In this document: in pieces, positions 53,828-63,315 of the stretch
How the letters are laid out: every line of letters begins with the position of its first letter
How positions within the stretch are numbered: the first letter of the stretch is position 1
NCBI GenBank assembly: GCA_014801815.1
Contig: JAAVDM010000034.1
Span: 1 to 64,000 of the forward strand
Direction: 5' to 3'
DNA from: Bacteroides sp.
GTDB taxonomy: Bacteria; Bacteroidota; Bacteroidia; Bacteroidales; Muribaculaceae
Length of the DNA stretch: 64,000 nucleotides
Notes under the pieces: generated by a model
The model's input: only the letters and a program-made list of their open reading frames with translations
Database searches by the model: none
Told to the model about the DNA's origin: nothing
Position numbers and translations under genes: made by a program

Positions 53828-54378
53828 TATTCCTGTTCCCAATTAACCAGATTATTAATTTGTTTTATGTTACTCTGATACCATAGATATTCAAGACCAA
53901 AGCCCAATATTGTAAGTCCCCATGCGAAAATCATTCGCCAGGTGTTAATAAACATTGGAGTCAGGGAGAGCCATATTAGCAATGGAATTATTACTGACGC
54001 AGTCGCAAGCTCAATATTGCGATACAATTTTTTAACCGATATGATAGTCATAAGAATATCCTTATTTGTATAGTCCCATAGATTGATTGTCTTAATGGTA
54101 CAATATATCCTGATTCCATAAAGAGTAGCGATGAATAGAGTCAGGCAAAAAATGGTAAGCCACCAATAAGGAAATTTCATTGGCGACCAGAAGGGAGAAA
54201 GAGCCATAAGTATAAGGCAAATTATTGAAAAGACGCCGTCCCACTGAGCTCTTTTCAAAAGTCTTGATTTAATATCGTTTTTTGCTACTTTTATTTTGTT
54301 TGCGTCATCGTCACTGATATGTGAATCAATATGAGATTTTACTGACTTCCATGTCTGTCTTAATTCATCGAGTTCCAT
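53827..54378 (-). CDS. Anti-sigma-like inner membrane protein
   Basis: 183 residues. A cytoplasmic N-terminal part (MELDELRQTWKSVKSHIDSHISDDDANKIKVAKNDIKSRLLKRAQWD) is followed by four hydrophobic helices (about 48-66, 69-90, 125-143, 146-163). The position directly downstream of an ECF sigma gene (2-bp gap) and the short cytoplasmic head fit a membrane anti-sigma factor. No family signature is clear, so the role is inferred from context. Confidence 0.6.
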   Translation of the reverse strand: MELDELRQTWKSVKSHIDSHISDDDANKIKVAKNDIKSRLLKRAQWDGVFSIICLILMALSPFWSPMKFPYWWLTIFCLTLFIATLYGIRIYCTIKTINLWDYTNKDILMTIISVKKLYRNIELATASVIIPLLIWLSLTPMFINTWRMIFAWGLTILGFGLEYLWYQSNIKQINNLVNWEQE

Positions 54379-54380
54379 AA

Positions 54381-54884
54381 CTATACCTCCTCCTTTCTTA
54401 ATGAAAATTTTTCCTTTATTCTATATAATCGGGACGCAACTGTATTCCTATGTATGCCCATATTAAAGGCGATTTCTTCGTAGCTTAACTCATCGAGCCA
54501 CATTATAATCAAGGCCTTATCCATAGGATTGAGTTGAGCGATTAGGGAATAAATCCATTCTAATTTTTCTTTTGTTTCATTATCGTTTTCATCTTGAAGC
54601 TGAACTAAAGGTATTTCATCAAGAGAAATCGTTTTAACCTTTGGAGTAAGTTTTCTCAAGGAAAATAGACATGTGTTGATACATACCTTATATACCCAAG
54701 TTGATTCAGAACTCTCTTGTCTAAAATTGCGGTATCCCTTGTACAACGAAATCAAGACTTCCTGCCTGATGTCATCAAATGATACTTCGTTTGTGGCATA
54801 AAAGAAGCAGACACTGAAAATTATCTTTTCATGTCGTCCGACCATTGCGATAAAGGATTGATTATAATCAGAGTTATTCATCAT
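54381..54884 (-). CDS. ECF-type RNA polymerase sigma factor
   Basis: 167 residues with region 2 (ARHEKIIFSVCFFYATNEVSFDDIRQEVLISLYKGY, FRQESSESTWVYKVCINTCLFSLRK) and region 4 (IAQLNPMDKALIIMWLDELSYEEIAFNMGIHRNTVASRLYRIKEKF). ECF sigma factors answer extracytoplasmic signals after release from an anti-sigma factor. First gene of a four-gene operon. Confidence 0.88.
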   Translation of the reverse strand: MMNNSDYNQSFIAMVGRHEKIIFSVCFFYATNEVSFDDIRQEVLISLYKGYRNFRQESSESTWVYKVCINTCLFSLRKLTPKVKTISLDEIPLVQLQDENDNETKEKLEWIYSLIAQLNPMDKALIIMWLDELSYEEIAFNMGIHRNTVASRLYRIKEKFSLRKEEV

Positions 54885-55134
54885 CTATATCTCTTTACAA
54901 AGTTAGTAGCAATTTTGTCGAGAAAGTTCCCTGCAATGATGAAAAATAAGAATAAGAATAGAATTAAATAAAACCAACGCCCCTTAAAAATCCCAAAATC
55001 GAGGATTCCATTTTCGATTTATCCAACTAATTAGCATACTATAAAATTTATAACTATCTGAAATATAGTATAGTTATCTCAAATAACGGAAGATAAGGTC
55101 TGTCTTTGGGTGCGGTTTTTGAATCCGGATCTAT

Positions 55135-55214
55135 AAAACGCAGTTAGTTTCAGGCGCTATTTATCAGAAAAAATGCTAACTTTGTTAATGATTAAGTAGC
55201 TCTTTAAAAAACAT
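55135..55214 (+). promoter_or_regulatory. Promoter and partial repeat-element copy before the nuclease gene
   Basis: AACGCAGTTAGTTTCAGGCG at 55137 is a partial copy of the repeat-element core, TAACTTTG at 55177-55184 is a -7 element, and AAGTAGCTCTTTAAAAAACA starting at 55194 is a reversed leader motif. The ATG is at 55234. The rest of 54885-55134 shows no gene. Confidence 0.55.
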
Positions 55215-55233
55215 ATTCAGACTACCAACCGAA

Positions 55234-58200
55234 ATGATACCTTTTTTGAAGTCAGTGGCCGAAGCATACGCCTCGCGTTATAAAGACTATTCCGATATAT
55301 GTATGCTTTTCCCAAATAAACGAAGCGGGCGTTTCTTTCTGAAATATCTGAAAGAGGCACTGCCTGAAGGGACTACGGTAGTGGCACCGCATGTCATGAC
55401 CATAAGTGACTTTGCACAGATGCTTGCCGGACGAGTTATCAACAGCCGAATAGATTCGTTGTTGATACTGTATCGCTGCTACTGTGAACTCAGGGGAATG
55501 GATATTTCGGCTGACAGTGATAATAACACCGGCAATGATTTCGAACAGTTCCGCACATGGGGAGAGAGCATATTGCAGGATTTTGACGAAATAGATCTCT
55601 ACGGAGTCAATGCCGAGGATATATTCAAGAACGTCAAGGACTGGCGTGAAATATCGGCTAACTTTCTCACGCCTGAGCAGCGTAAGGTGATGGCCGAGTA
55701 TTTCGGACGTGTGGATATGGAACCGGACCCGGGTAAGTTCTGGAGGGAGTTTGCCGATAAGGATGGCAAAATATCACCACTCAAGAAAAAATTTCTCACT
55801 CTTTGGGAAACTCTGTATCCGCTTTATGAAGCTCTTAACAAAGCGTTGGACCGTGAGGGACTTGCCACAACCGGAGGAGCTTACCGTATAGCGGCAGCCA
55901 ATCTGAAGAAGCAGGGACGCAGACTTCTGCCATGGTGCCATTTGGGTGTAGTAGGTTTCAATGCACTCTCAGCGCAGGAATTCGATATATTCAGCCGTCT
56001 TTCCAGAATGACTGTATCTGAAGATGACGACGAACCGTTTGCTCACTTCTTCTGGGACGGTAGTGGTCCTGTGCTGAGTGCGGCAGGAAGTACGGCTACA
56101 AGATTCCTTGCTGTCAACCGTCGGGAATTTCCGAGTCCGGAGTGGGCGGAACCTTTCCTGCGTCAGAGTGATGTGAACTGTCTGCCTGAGAATATACGTA
56201 TAATAGCCTCGCCGTCGAATGTGGCTCAAGCCAAGATAACCGGAGATACCATAGCCGGTCTTCTGGCTGAGGCCGGCGGTGATGTTAAGAAGGCTTTCGA
56301 TGACCTGAGTGTGGCTGTCGTACTGCCTGATGAGAATCTGTTGCTGCCGCTGCTATATTCACTGCCGGAAAATCTGGACAGTGTCAACCTTACTATGGGT
56401 TACTCACTGCGTCTGACTTCAACGATGTCATTTGTCACTTTGCTGCGTCAGTGTCATATACGTCAGCGTCAGTCGAAAGATAAACGCGGATTCAATTACA
56501 ATGACCTGCGTATACTTATGGCTCATCCGTTCAGCCACCTGCTGTTCGGTTCGGAGGCTGTGGGACGTCTTAACACCTATATATCCAAGTCACATCCTTA
56601 TGTGGTGACGGCTGATGAGGCAGCTGCCTTTTCGCCTGAGATGGGAGAGGTATTGCGTCCGTTGGCATCGGGTGCCACTCCTGACGAGGTGATAGACTAT
56701 CTTGACAATGTGCTTGAGATGGTAAAGAAACAGTTGGAGACACAGAGTGTGAGAGGTATAGTGAAATCACGTCTTGATATTGCTCATATCGAGACGTACC
56801 GTGACGCACTCAGGAGACTGCGTGATGCCTTGAACGAACGCGGAGTATGGGCTAATTTCCGTACAGTGCTATCACTTACCGACCGGCTTCTCGGGGGTGA
56901 GCAAGTCAATTTCGAGGGTGATGCGCTCAAAGGATTGCAGGTGATGGGTATGCTTGAGACACGTTCGCTTGATTTCGATACTCTGATAATACCTTCGATG
57001 AACGAACGTATCATGCCTATGAAAGTGCGTCGTCGTACCTTCATACCTGACACTTTACGTGTGGCCTACGGAATGCCTCCTTCCAATTTTCAGGAGAGTC
57101 TGTTCGCCTACTACTTCTTCCGTCTTATCAGCCGGGCTCGGCGTGTAGTGATGTTGTATGACTCACGTACCGGTGGCGGAGGCGGTGCCGGCGACCTGTC
57201 ACGCTATGTGCTTCAGTTGCGTCATCTCTTTGCCAAAGGACATCTTGTGGAGGAGGAACGCCGGTTTGTGATTACAGGCCGGGAGAAACCGTATGCCGAT
57301 ATTGCCAAAGAGGGCATTGTAAAAGAGAAGATAGAGGAATTCTGTAAGCCCGGTTCCGATTATAATCTGTCGGCTTCGGCACTGCGTACTTACTGTGACT
57401 GTCAGGCCCGGTTCTGTTATGAGAATATATTAGGGCTGTATACCGAAGGGGAGGGAGACGAATATATGGATCCCGCCACACAAGGAACAGTGCTGCATAA
57501 TGCCATTATGGAGCTATATGTGCCTGATGTCAGACAACGCAAGCATCTTCTTCGGCACGGCATAATTCTGCACCGGGAACATTTGGAACAATTGTATGCC
57601 GATACCGACAGAATAGACAATGTGGTGCGTAAGTGTATAAACCGTCTGCATTTCAATCTTGAAGGTGAGGAGGAAGACAGATCTCTGACAGGTGAGACTG
57701 CTATAGTGGCCATAGAACTGCGCCGGCAGCTGCAGGGAATAATACGGTATGATATGAGGTTAGCTCCTATAACACTCTTGGGTGTTGAGGTGAAAGACCG
57801 TCAGCAGGTGCGTATAGGAGACAGAATGGTGAACATAAACATGGCTATAGACCGTCTCGATATAGTGCGTGACAGTGACGGACGCGATGTGCTGCGTGTG
57901 ATAGACTACAAGACCGGTTATGTAGGTCTGAAGGCTGATACGATGGATACTGTATTCCGTCACGGAGGCAGGTCGAAGAATATTCTGCAGCTGTTGTTCT
58001 ATGCGTGGATGCTTAACCGTATGGTTCCCGACCTCAGAGGAGTAAAGGAGGTACGTGCCGAAATATATGATGTAGGCAATATACACCGACAGGACGAAAC
58101 GAAAAATGATAAGAGGGGAGTGGAGAGATTACCCGTTATCGGCGAAGAAGAGATAAAGAGCTATTCGGAAGTATCGGCAGAGTTCGAAGAGCGTATAGAA

Positions 58201-58302
58201 GAACTTGTAAACAGTATTTTTGATGAACAGCAGCCGTTCGTCGCGGCCTGTAACGAGGAAGTGTGCGGTTACTGTCCGTTGAGAACACTCTGTGGTGTGT
58301 GA
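55234..58302 (+). CDS. AddB-like PD-(D/E)XK nuclease family protein
   Basis: The 1022-residue protein begins with a helicase-like region lacking a strong Walker A (YSDICMLFPNKRSGRFFLKYLKEAL, where AddB keeps nucleotide-binding remnants). The C-terminal 300 residues form a RecB-type nuclease: YDCQARFCYENI (first cysteine of an iron-sulfur cluster), TQGTVLHNAIMELY, VIDYKTGY (the D-x-K core), QLLFYAWML and CGYCPLRTLCGV (closing cysteines). It should pair with an AddA-like helicase-nuclease for double-strand break processing; that gene is not in the window. Confidence 0.85.
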   Translation: MIPFLKSVAEAYASRYKDYSDICMLFPNKRSGRFFLKYLKEALPEGTTVVAPHVMTISDFAQMLAGRVINSRIDSLLILYRCYCELRGMDISADSDNNTGNDFEQFRTWGESILQDFDEIDLYGVNAEDIFKNVKDWREISANFLTPEQRKVMAEYFGRVDMEPDPGKFWREFADKDGKISPLKKKFLTLWETLYPLYEALNKALDREGLATTGGAYRIAAANLKKQGRRLLPWCHLGVVGFNALSAQEFDIFSRLSRMTVSEDDDEPFAHFFWDGSGPVLSAAGSTATRFLAVNRREFPSPEWAEPFLRQSDVNCLPENIRIIASPSNVAQAKITGDTIAGLLAEAGGDVKKAFDDLSVAVVLPDENLLLPLLYSLPENLDSVNLTMGYSLRLTSTMSFVTLLRQCHIRQRQSKDKRGFNYNDLRILMAHPFSHLLFGSEAVGRLNTYISKSHPYVVTADEAAAFSPEMGEVLRPLASGATPDEVIDYLDNVLEMVKKQLETQSVRGIVKSRLDIAHIETYRDALRRLRDALNERGVWANFRTVLSLTDRLLGGEQVNFEGDALKGLQVMGMLETRSLDFDTLIIPSMNERIMPMKVRRRTFIPDTLRVAYGMPPSNFQESLFAYYFFRLISRARRVVMLYDSRTGGGGGAGDLSRYVLQLRHLFAKGHLVEEERRFVITGREKPYADIAKEGIVKEKIEEFCKPGSDYNLSASALRTYCDCQARFCYENILGLYTEGEGDEYMDPATQGTVLHNAIMELYVPDVRQRKHLLRHGIILHREHLEQLYADTDRIDNVVRKCINRLHFNLEGEEEDRSLTGETAIVAIELRRQLQGIIRYDMRLAPITLLGVEVKDRQQVRIGDRMVNINMAIDRLDIVRDSDGRDVLRVIDYKTGYVGLKADTMDTVFRHGGRSKNILQLLFYAWMLNRMVPDLRGVKEVRAEIYDVGNIHRQDETKNDKRGVERLPVIGEEEIKSYSEVSAEFEERIEELVNSIFDEQQPFVAACNEEVCGYCPLRTLCGV

Positions 58303-58343
58303 AAGAGGATGAAAGCGAAGTTGCATATTACGGAAAAAAGTAT

Positions 58344-58536
58344 TAACTTTGCAGCGCTTTTCCGAAAGGGTCGGCAGTATAACGGCAGCTGCCGAGCTGA
58401 CTTGACCGATGACGGTAAAAGCAGACTCCGTGTGATGGGAAATCTGTTGCCTCAGCCGTACAGCGGCGAAAGGCGCTCCATCTTGTGAGCAAACAACTTA
58501 TTTTGAGTAACACAACATTTAGAATCAAACCGACAA
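58344..58536 (+). promoter_or_regulatory. rplY promoter and long leader
   Basis: TAACTTTG (58344-58351) is followed by a leader of about 180 nt with a GGCAGCTGCC dyad near 58387 and other GC-rich parts. Such a leader could allow autoregulation by L25 (inference). Confidence 0.5.
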
Positions 58537-59184
58537 ATGAAGACATTTGAACTGAAAGCCGAGGCTCGCGTTGATCTTGGCAAGAAAGCTGTGAAGGCTC
58601 TCCGTGCCGAGGGTAAAATACCTGCTGTGCTTAACGGCGGTAAGGTAGTTGATCTTCCTTACACCGGTGAGCTTAAAGCCGGCGAGAAAATCTCTAAAAT
58701 CGACGACAAGCGCGGTATCATCACTACTGATATAACCGTAAAGGCTGAAGATGTACGCAAGCTCATCTATACTCCCGATATTTTCGAGGTTGACCTTGAC
58801 ATAAACGGTGACAAGCGTAAGGCTGTCATGAAGGATCTGCAGTTCCAGCCCGTTAAGGACACTATTCTTCACATCGACTTCCTTGAGGTATTCCCCGATA
58901 AGCCCATTGTTATGGAAGTGCCCGTACAGATTGAGGGTCATGCCGAGGGTGTTAAAGCCGGTGGTAAGCTGTCGCTGTCACTGCGTAAGCTGAAAGTGAA
59001 AGCTCCCTACACCAACATACCTGAGCGTCTGATTGTCAATGTTGACAGTCTTGGTCTCGGCAAGTCGCTGGCTGTAGGTGACCTGCACTTCGAGGGTCTT
59101 GAGCTGATGAACGCTAAGAACGCTGTTGTCTGCGCCGTTCAGCTGACCCGTGCTGCTCGTGGTGCTATGGCCAAGGCCGATTAA
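58537..59184 (+). CDS. rplY: 50S ribosomal protein L25/Ctc
   Basis: The 215-residue protein has an L25 domain (KAEARVDLGKKAVKALRAEGKIPAVLNG, 1-90) and the C-terminal TL5/Ctc beta domain (DFLEVFPDKPIVMEVPVQIEGHAEGVKAGGKLSLSLRKLKVKA). It binds 5S rRNA in the central protuberance. Ctc-type length. pth follows downstream after a terminator. Confidence 0.95.
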   Translation: MKTFELKAEARVDLGKKAVKALRAEGKIPAVLNGGKVVDLPYTGELKAGEKISKIDDKRGIITTDITVKAEDVRKLIYTPDIFEVDLDINGDKRKAVMKDLQFQPVKDTILHIDFLEVFPDKPIVMEVPVQIEGHAEGVKAGGKLSLSLRKLKVKAPYTNIPERLIVNVDSLGLGKSLAVGDLHFEGLELMNAKNAVVCAVQLTRAARGAMAKAD

Positions 59185-59237
59185 TAGTAAGACACGATGT
59201 CCGGATAGACGTATGTCCGGATCTGAAAAAATGCAAG

Positions 59238-59279
59238 GTGGAGATGTGTCAGGCTGTAAGCGCCGTGATACATCTCCAC
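59238..59279 (+). terminator. Terminator after rplY
   Basis: GTGGAGATGTGTCA (59238-59251) pairs with TGATACATCTCCAC (59266-59279), one G-T pair. Confidence 0.75.
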
Positions 59280-59300
59280 TTCTGTTAATGTCGGTGATTA

Positions 59301-59936
59301 ATGAATTTTTTTAGACGTTTGTTCGGTATTGTTTCGGCTTCCGACCGACATACCGAACCTATTGACAAAGATATGAAGAAATTTCTGATTGCCTGTCTCG
59401 GCAATATAGGGCCTGATTATGAGGGTACGCGACATAATGCAGGTTTTATGGCGGCTGACTGTCTGGCGGCACAGGCAGGGGTGGCGTTCACGTCATGCCG
59501 GTACGGTGATATGGCCAATGTGAAAGTTAAAAACTGCGAACTGATGGTGCTGAAACCTTCGACGTTTATGAATCTCAGTGGTGTGGCTATACGGTATTGG
59601 ATGAATAAAGAGAAACTTCCGCTGGAGAATCTGCTTGTGGTAGTAGATGACCTTGCGTTACCTTTCGGTACGTTACGTCTTAAGCAGCGCGGCAGTGATG
59701 CCGGACACAACGGACTGAAGAATATAGCCGAACAGTTGGGCACACAGGCTTATGCACGTCTGCGTATAGGCATAGGCAATGACTTTGTGCGTGGCGGTCA
59801 GATTGATTTCGTACTGGGCACATTTACTCCTGAGGAGCGTAGGGAGTTGCCGGCTCTTATGGAGCGTGCAGCCGAGGCAGTGAAGGCTTACTGTCTCAGT
59901 GGAGCTGCCTTTGCTATGAATCACTACAATAAGTGA
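59301..59936 (+). CDS. pth: Peptidyl-tRNA hydrolase
   Basis: The enzyme releases peptides from peptidyl-tRNA. Signatures are [17 protein letters not shown] (catalytic histidine), [21 protein letters not shown] (aspartate) and [13 protein letters not shown]. From the ATG at 59301 there is an N-terminal extension of 24 residues ([20 protein letters not shown]) before the canonical start [11 protein letters not shown] at 59373. The extension is out of keeping with the family, so 59373 may be the real start. Confidence 0.93.
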   Translation: MNFFRRLFGIVSASDRHTEPIDKDMKKFLIACLGNIGPDYEGTRHNAGFMAADCLAAQAGVAFTSCRYGDMANVKVKNCELMVLKPSTFMNLSGVAIRYWMNKEKLPLENLLVVVDDLALPFGTLRLKQRGSDAGHNGLKNIAEQLGTQAYARLRIGIGNDFVRGGQIDFVLGTFTPEERRELPALMERAAEAVKAYCLSGAAFAMNHYNK

Positions 59937-59955
59937 GTGTACTATACCGAAATAA

Positions 59956-59980
59956 AAAAGCGGCTTTCAAAGTCGCTTTT
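59956..59980 (+). terminator. Terminator after pth
   Basis: AAAAGCGGCTT pairs with AAGTCGCTTTT (one mismatch), then CTTTTT. Confidence 0.75.
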
Positions 59981-60028
59981 CTTTTTGAGGATAGCTGTGA
60001 GTACTGAGTGTCGGGACGTAAGGGAACG

Positions 60029-62398
60029 TCAGAATTTGAATGGAGTATCCGAGGTGTAAAGGCGGAAGTTGGCGATACCTCCGGGAACGTGTGACTCCAT
60101 ACGCGGGAGGTACTCGATGGCTCCGATAGTATGATTGTCGCCGAGGTCGATTACAACGGCGTGCGGGAATGGACTGCCTTCAACAGTACTCCAGTAAGTT
60201 GATTCCTGCAGGTCAAAGATTTTGTCGGCTGAACGGTTGGAACCGGAAACGTCCTCGCTGTCGGCATATTCTACTGTCCAAGGTTCGCGTGACAGACGTT
60301 CGCCGTCGGCGTCGACTACATAAAATTCGGCCATACAGGCAAGGTCTCCGCCGTCAATAGCATCAAGAGCCTCAAAGCAGATGTAGCGGCCGCTGACAGG
60401 AGTGTCGAGGGTAAATGTCTGCCAACCGTTACCCGGTTGGAACACACCTGTTAATACGGGTGTAAGTCCGTCGAGATTGAGTTGTTGTCCTTCCTCACGA
60501 TGTAGGGTCGGCCGAGGTATGGCAAGATTGTCAAGTTTCGGAGCTGTCAGACCCTGACTCACCGCTTTGCGTGGCCCCAGTATGTCGAACACCACAATTT
60601 CATTATCTCCTTCGCGCAGCCAGCAGCCGGGCATGTAGAGGGTCTGCTGGGGGCCTATGTCCCATATACGCCCGAGCGGATGACCGTTGACATAGACAAG
60701 ACCTTTACCCCATGTCTCAAAATCGAGGAATGTGTCGGACGGTTTGCCTGAAACATTGAATGAGCCTCGGTAGACACCTATCGGCAGGCGTCCGTCATCG
60801 CCGGCGCTGAATGCACCTAAAGGCAGATATTCCATAGAGTCATAAAACTCCATAGAATCGGGAAGATTGAAGACTTCCCAATCTTTCAGGTCACACACAA
60901 ATTGCCGTCCCTCGCGCTGCTCGGTGACAGTTACTTTGTCAGTGATACCCTTAAAATCCTTTATGGCTCGTCCGAAATTGATACGTCCCATTGCCTCGAC
61001 GAGAATATCAAGTTTCGCACCGCTTTGGCAGGCCGGGAGTTTAAGAGTCTTCTCACCGTTGCGGCGGTAGAGTTTGCCTATATACCTGCCGTCTATGAAA
61101 ATCTGAGCGAAATCGTGGGCATCATTCACTGTAAGTACGGCCCCGTCGGGCAGAGCCGGCAGATTTGTACGATATAGAATACTGCCGAAGCCCTGGTCGT
61201 AGTCTTCCATAGTTCTGATGTCGCGGTCATGCTTCGGTTCGGGCAGATTGGGGAAAAGCGGTGCGACCATCTCAAACTCAAAAGGCTTAACGGCTTTAGG
61301 TTTGATAGTCTTTGGTACAGGGGGTAGCTTGCAGCCTCCGTTGTACTTCTGAAGAGTATTGCGCAGCAGATAATATTTCTCGGTTGTCTGACCCGACTCG
61401 GTGATTGGCGCGTCATAGTCATAAGATGTGACATCAGGTGCATAGCCCGGAGAGTTGGCTCCGGCCCAATGGCCCCAGTTGGTGCCGCCGTGAGTCATGT
61501 AAAGGCTGAAAGAAATATCCTTTGACAGCATCTCGTCTATACCGGCAATCATATCTTCGGCCGGTCTGGTCTCGTGGTTGGCACCCCACTTGTCAAACCA
61601 ACCGCTCCAGAACTCCGAACACATCAGGGGCGAATCGGGACGCAGCTTCCGGAGCGGTTCAAACTGCTGGTCGATGTTTGCACCGGTACCGAAATTCATG
61701 GTCCAGATGAGGTCGTCAAGACCGTTGAGTGTGAAATTGGAACTCCAGTCACACTGGAACAGCGTCACGTCATCACCGAAATGATAACGCAGCATATCCC
61801 GTATTGTAGCGATATAGTCTTTGTCCTCGCCGTAAGAACCGTATTCATTCTCGACCTGAACCATTATAATTGGACCACCCTTGTCGATGGTAAGGTCTTT
61901 GACCTGTTCGGCTACGGCTTTCTGGAAGTTGTCTACACGTTCGAGAAATTTCGAGTCATTCTCACGCAGACGTATATCCTTATCCTTGAGTAACCACCAC
62001 GGCAGACCGCCCATTTCCCATTCAGCACACACGTAGGGTCCGGGACGGAGTATTACTTTCATATCGTTGGCCTGACACAGACGCACGAACTCGGCAAGGT
62101 CATTCTGTCCGGTGAAATCGAATTGTCCTTCGACCGGCTCGTGGGCATTCCAGAACACATAAAGACAGACGGCATTCATGCCTAATGCCTTGCACATCTT
62201 GATGCGCTGGTCCCAGTAAGGGCGCGGTATACGCGGATAATGAAGTTCGGCGGCCTTTACTACGAAAGGCTCGCCGTTAAGCAGAAATGTGCCCTTGCCG
62301 GCCTCGAATCGGCCCGGGTGGGGAGTAGGATTATCAGCCGCCGCTGTCATGGCTGCAGCAACGGCGGCCAATGTGAGACCGCAAAGGAAATATTTCAT
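60029..62398 (-). CDS. Glycoside hydrolase family 35 beta-galactosidase
   Basis: The 789-residue exported enzyme starts with a signal peptide (MKYFLCGLTLAAVAAAMTAAA). The TIM barrel has GTFLLNGEPFVVKAAELHYPRIP, WNAHEPVEGQFDFTG, GPYVCAEWEMGGLPWWL, QVENEYGSYG (acid/base Glu) and LMCSEFWSGWFDKWG (nucleophile Glu). Beta domains follow and the last 130 residues look like an F5/8-type C (discoidin) module (ADKIFDLQESTYWST, VVIDLGDNHTIGAIEYLPR). It acts on terminal beta-galactose outside the cytoplasm. It starts 1 bp after the BtpA-like stop codon. Confidence 0.92.
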   Translation of the reverse strand: MKYFLCGLTLAAVAAAMTAAADNPTPHPGRFEAGKGTFLLNGEPFVVKAAELHYPRIPRPYWDQRIKMCKALGMNAVCLYVFWNAHEPVEGQFDFTGQNDLAEFVRLCQANDMKVILRPGPYVCAEWEMGGLPWWLLKDKDIRLRENDSKFLERVDNFQKAVAEQVKDLTIDKGGPIIMVQVENEYGSYGEDKDYIATIRDMLRYHFGDDVTLFQCDWSSNFTLNGLDDLIWTMNFGTGANIDQQFEPLRKLRPDSPLMCSEFWSGWFDKWGANHETRPAEDMIAGIDEMLSKDISFSLYMTHGGTNWGHWAGANSPGYAPDVTSYDYDAPITESGQTTEKYYLLRNTLQKYNGGCKLPPVPKTIKPKAVKPFEFEMVAPLFPNLPEPKHDRDIRTMEDYDQGFGSILYRTNLPALPDGAVLTVNDAHDFAQIFIDGRYIGKLYRRNGEKTLKLPACQSGAKLDILVEAMGRINFGRAIKDFKGITDKVTVTEQREGRQFVCDLKDWEVFNLPDSMEFYDSMEYLPLGAFSAGDDGRLPIGVYRGSFNVSGKPSDTFLDFETWGKGLVYVNGHPLGRIWDIGPQQTLYMPGCWLREGDNEIVVFDILGPRKAVSQGLTAPKLDNLAIPRPTLHREEGQQLNLDGLTPVLTGVFQPGNGWQTFTLDTPVSGRYICFEALDAIDGGDLACMAEFYVVDADGERLSREPWTVEYADSEDVSGSNRSADKIFDLQESTYWSTVEGSPFPHAVVIDLGDNHTIGAIEYLPRMESHVPGGIANFRLYTSDTPFKF

Positions 62399-62399
62399 T

Positions 62400-63113
62400 T
62401 CAGAGCATTTCCATGAAGGTCTTGACGTACGGTGCCTCCACATCGCCGCCTACTTTATGGTCGGTCTTGAAGTAGCTGCCCACTATTGCGCCGTCGGCCA
62501 GCGAGAATGTCTCGGTGATGTTCTCGGTATCCACACCGCCGCCTACCATAAGCGGAAAACCGTTGAGGTTACAGCGGTAGTCCTGTATTTTGGCTTCGGG
62601 AGTCTGTCGGCCGGTGCCGTCGCCTGTCACTACGATAGCATCGCAGCGGTCTTTGGCTACGCGCAGGTCTTCCTTGAGAGTACGGCCTGTGAACAGCGGT
62701 TTTGACTGTATGCGTACGCCACCGAGCACCATTACATTGTGGCGTTGGCGCAGTTCCTCTATTTCCTTAGCTAAAGCTGCGTCTTTCTTGGGAGGCAAAT
62801 TACCGCTTACTGAATTGATGCGTACGAAGCGTGCCCCGTAGCGTTCGGCAAGTTCAAACGAACGGCGGTGGTCGTCAATTATGTTGACACCGTATATTTT
62901 TTCCGGATGTTCGGCCTGAAGCCATGCCAGTATGGCCTCGACCTCTTCAAGAGTGCCAAAATAGTCTTCTACCATCACAGCATTGATACCGTGGCTGAAA
63001 TATATCTCAGCTTCGGTTTTCGCACGCTGAAGTGTTTCGTTGAGGTCACGACCTTTGAGGTGTATCATTGCTACTACCGGCTTATTGTCGCCGAAAAGCT
63101 CTTTGTATGTCAT
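62400..63113 (-). CDS. BtpA/SgcQ-family TIM-barrel protein
   Basis: 237 residues: VVAMIHLKGRD, INAVMVEDYFG, GVNIIDDHRRSFELAERYGARFVRINSVSG, VMVLGGVRIQSKPL, DAIVVTGDGTGRQTPEAKI, PLMVGGGVDTENI and DGAIVGSYFKTD. These strand-loop units define the BtpA/SgcQ barrel, whose catalytic role is unsettled (possibly sugar or nucleoside metabolism). The ATG at 63113 is chosen over 63179. The close link with the GH35 gene suggests galactoside metabolism. Confidence 0.85.
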   Translation of the reverse strand: MTYKELFGDNKPVVAMIHLKGRDLNETLQRAKTEAEIYFSHGINAVMVEDYFGTLEEVEAILAWLQAEHPEKIYGVNIIDDHRRSFELAERYGARFVRINSVSGNLPPKKDAALAKEIEELRQRHNVMVLGGVRIQSKPLFTGRTLKEDLRVAKDRCDAIVVTGDGTGRQTPEAKIQDYRCNLNGFPLMVGGGVDTENITETFSLADGAIVGSYFKTDHKVGGDVEAPYVKTFMEML

Positions 63114-63215
63114 AATTAAGGTACTTGATTTTAGGTTGTGTGTGCAAGTTACTAAGAATATGTCTAACGACCAAATCAAAACCGATAAAAAATGAAATAT
63201 AGACGAAATTTTTTC

Positions 63216-63223
63216 TAATTTTG
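63216..63223 (+). promoter_or_regulatory. -7 element with leader hairpin before the A1S_2505-like gene
   Basis: TAATTTTG at 63216-63223. Downstream in the leader CTGCCGGT (63246-63253) pairs with ACCGGCAG (63263-63270). Confidence 0.5.
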
Positions 63224-63315
63224 TAACTGTATTCTACTTTTAGTGCTGCCGGTGTTGTCATGACCGGCAGATTTGAGGCATAGGCCGATTAAAAATCACT
63301 TATAAATGTACATTC

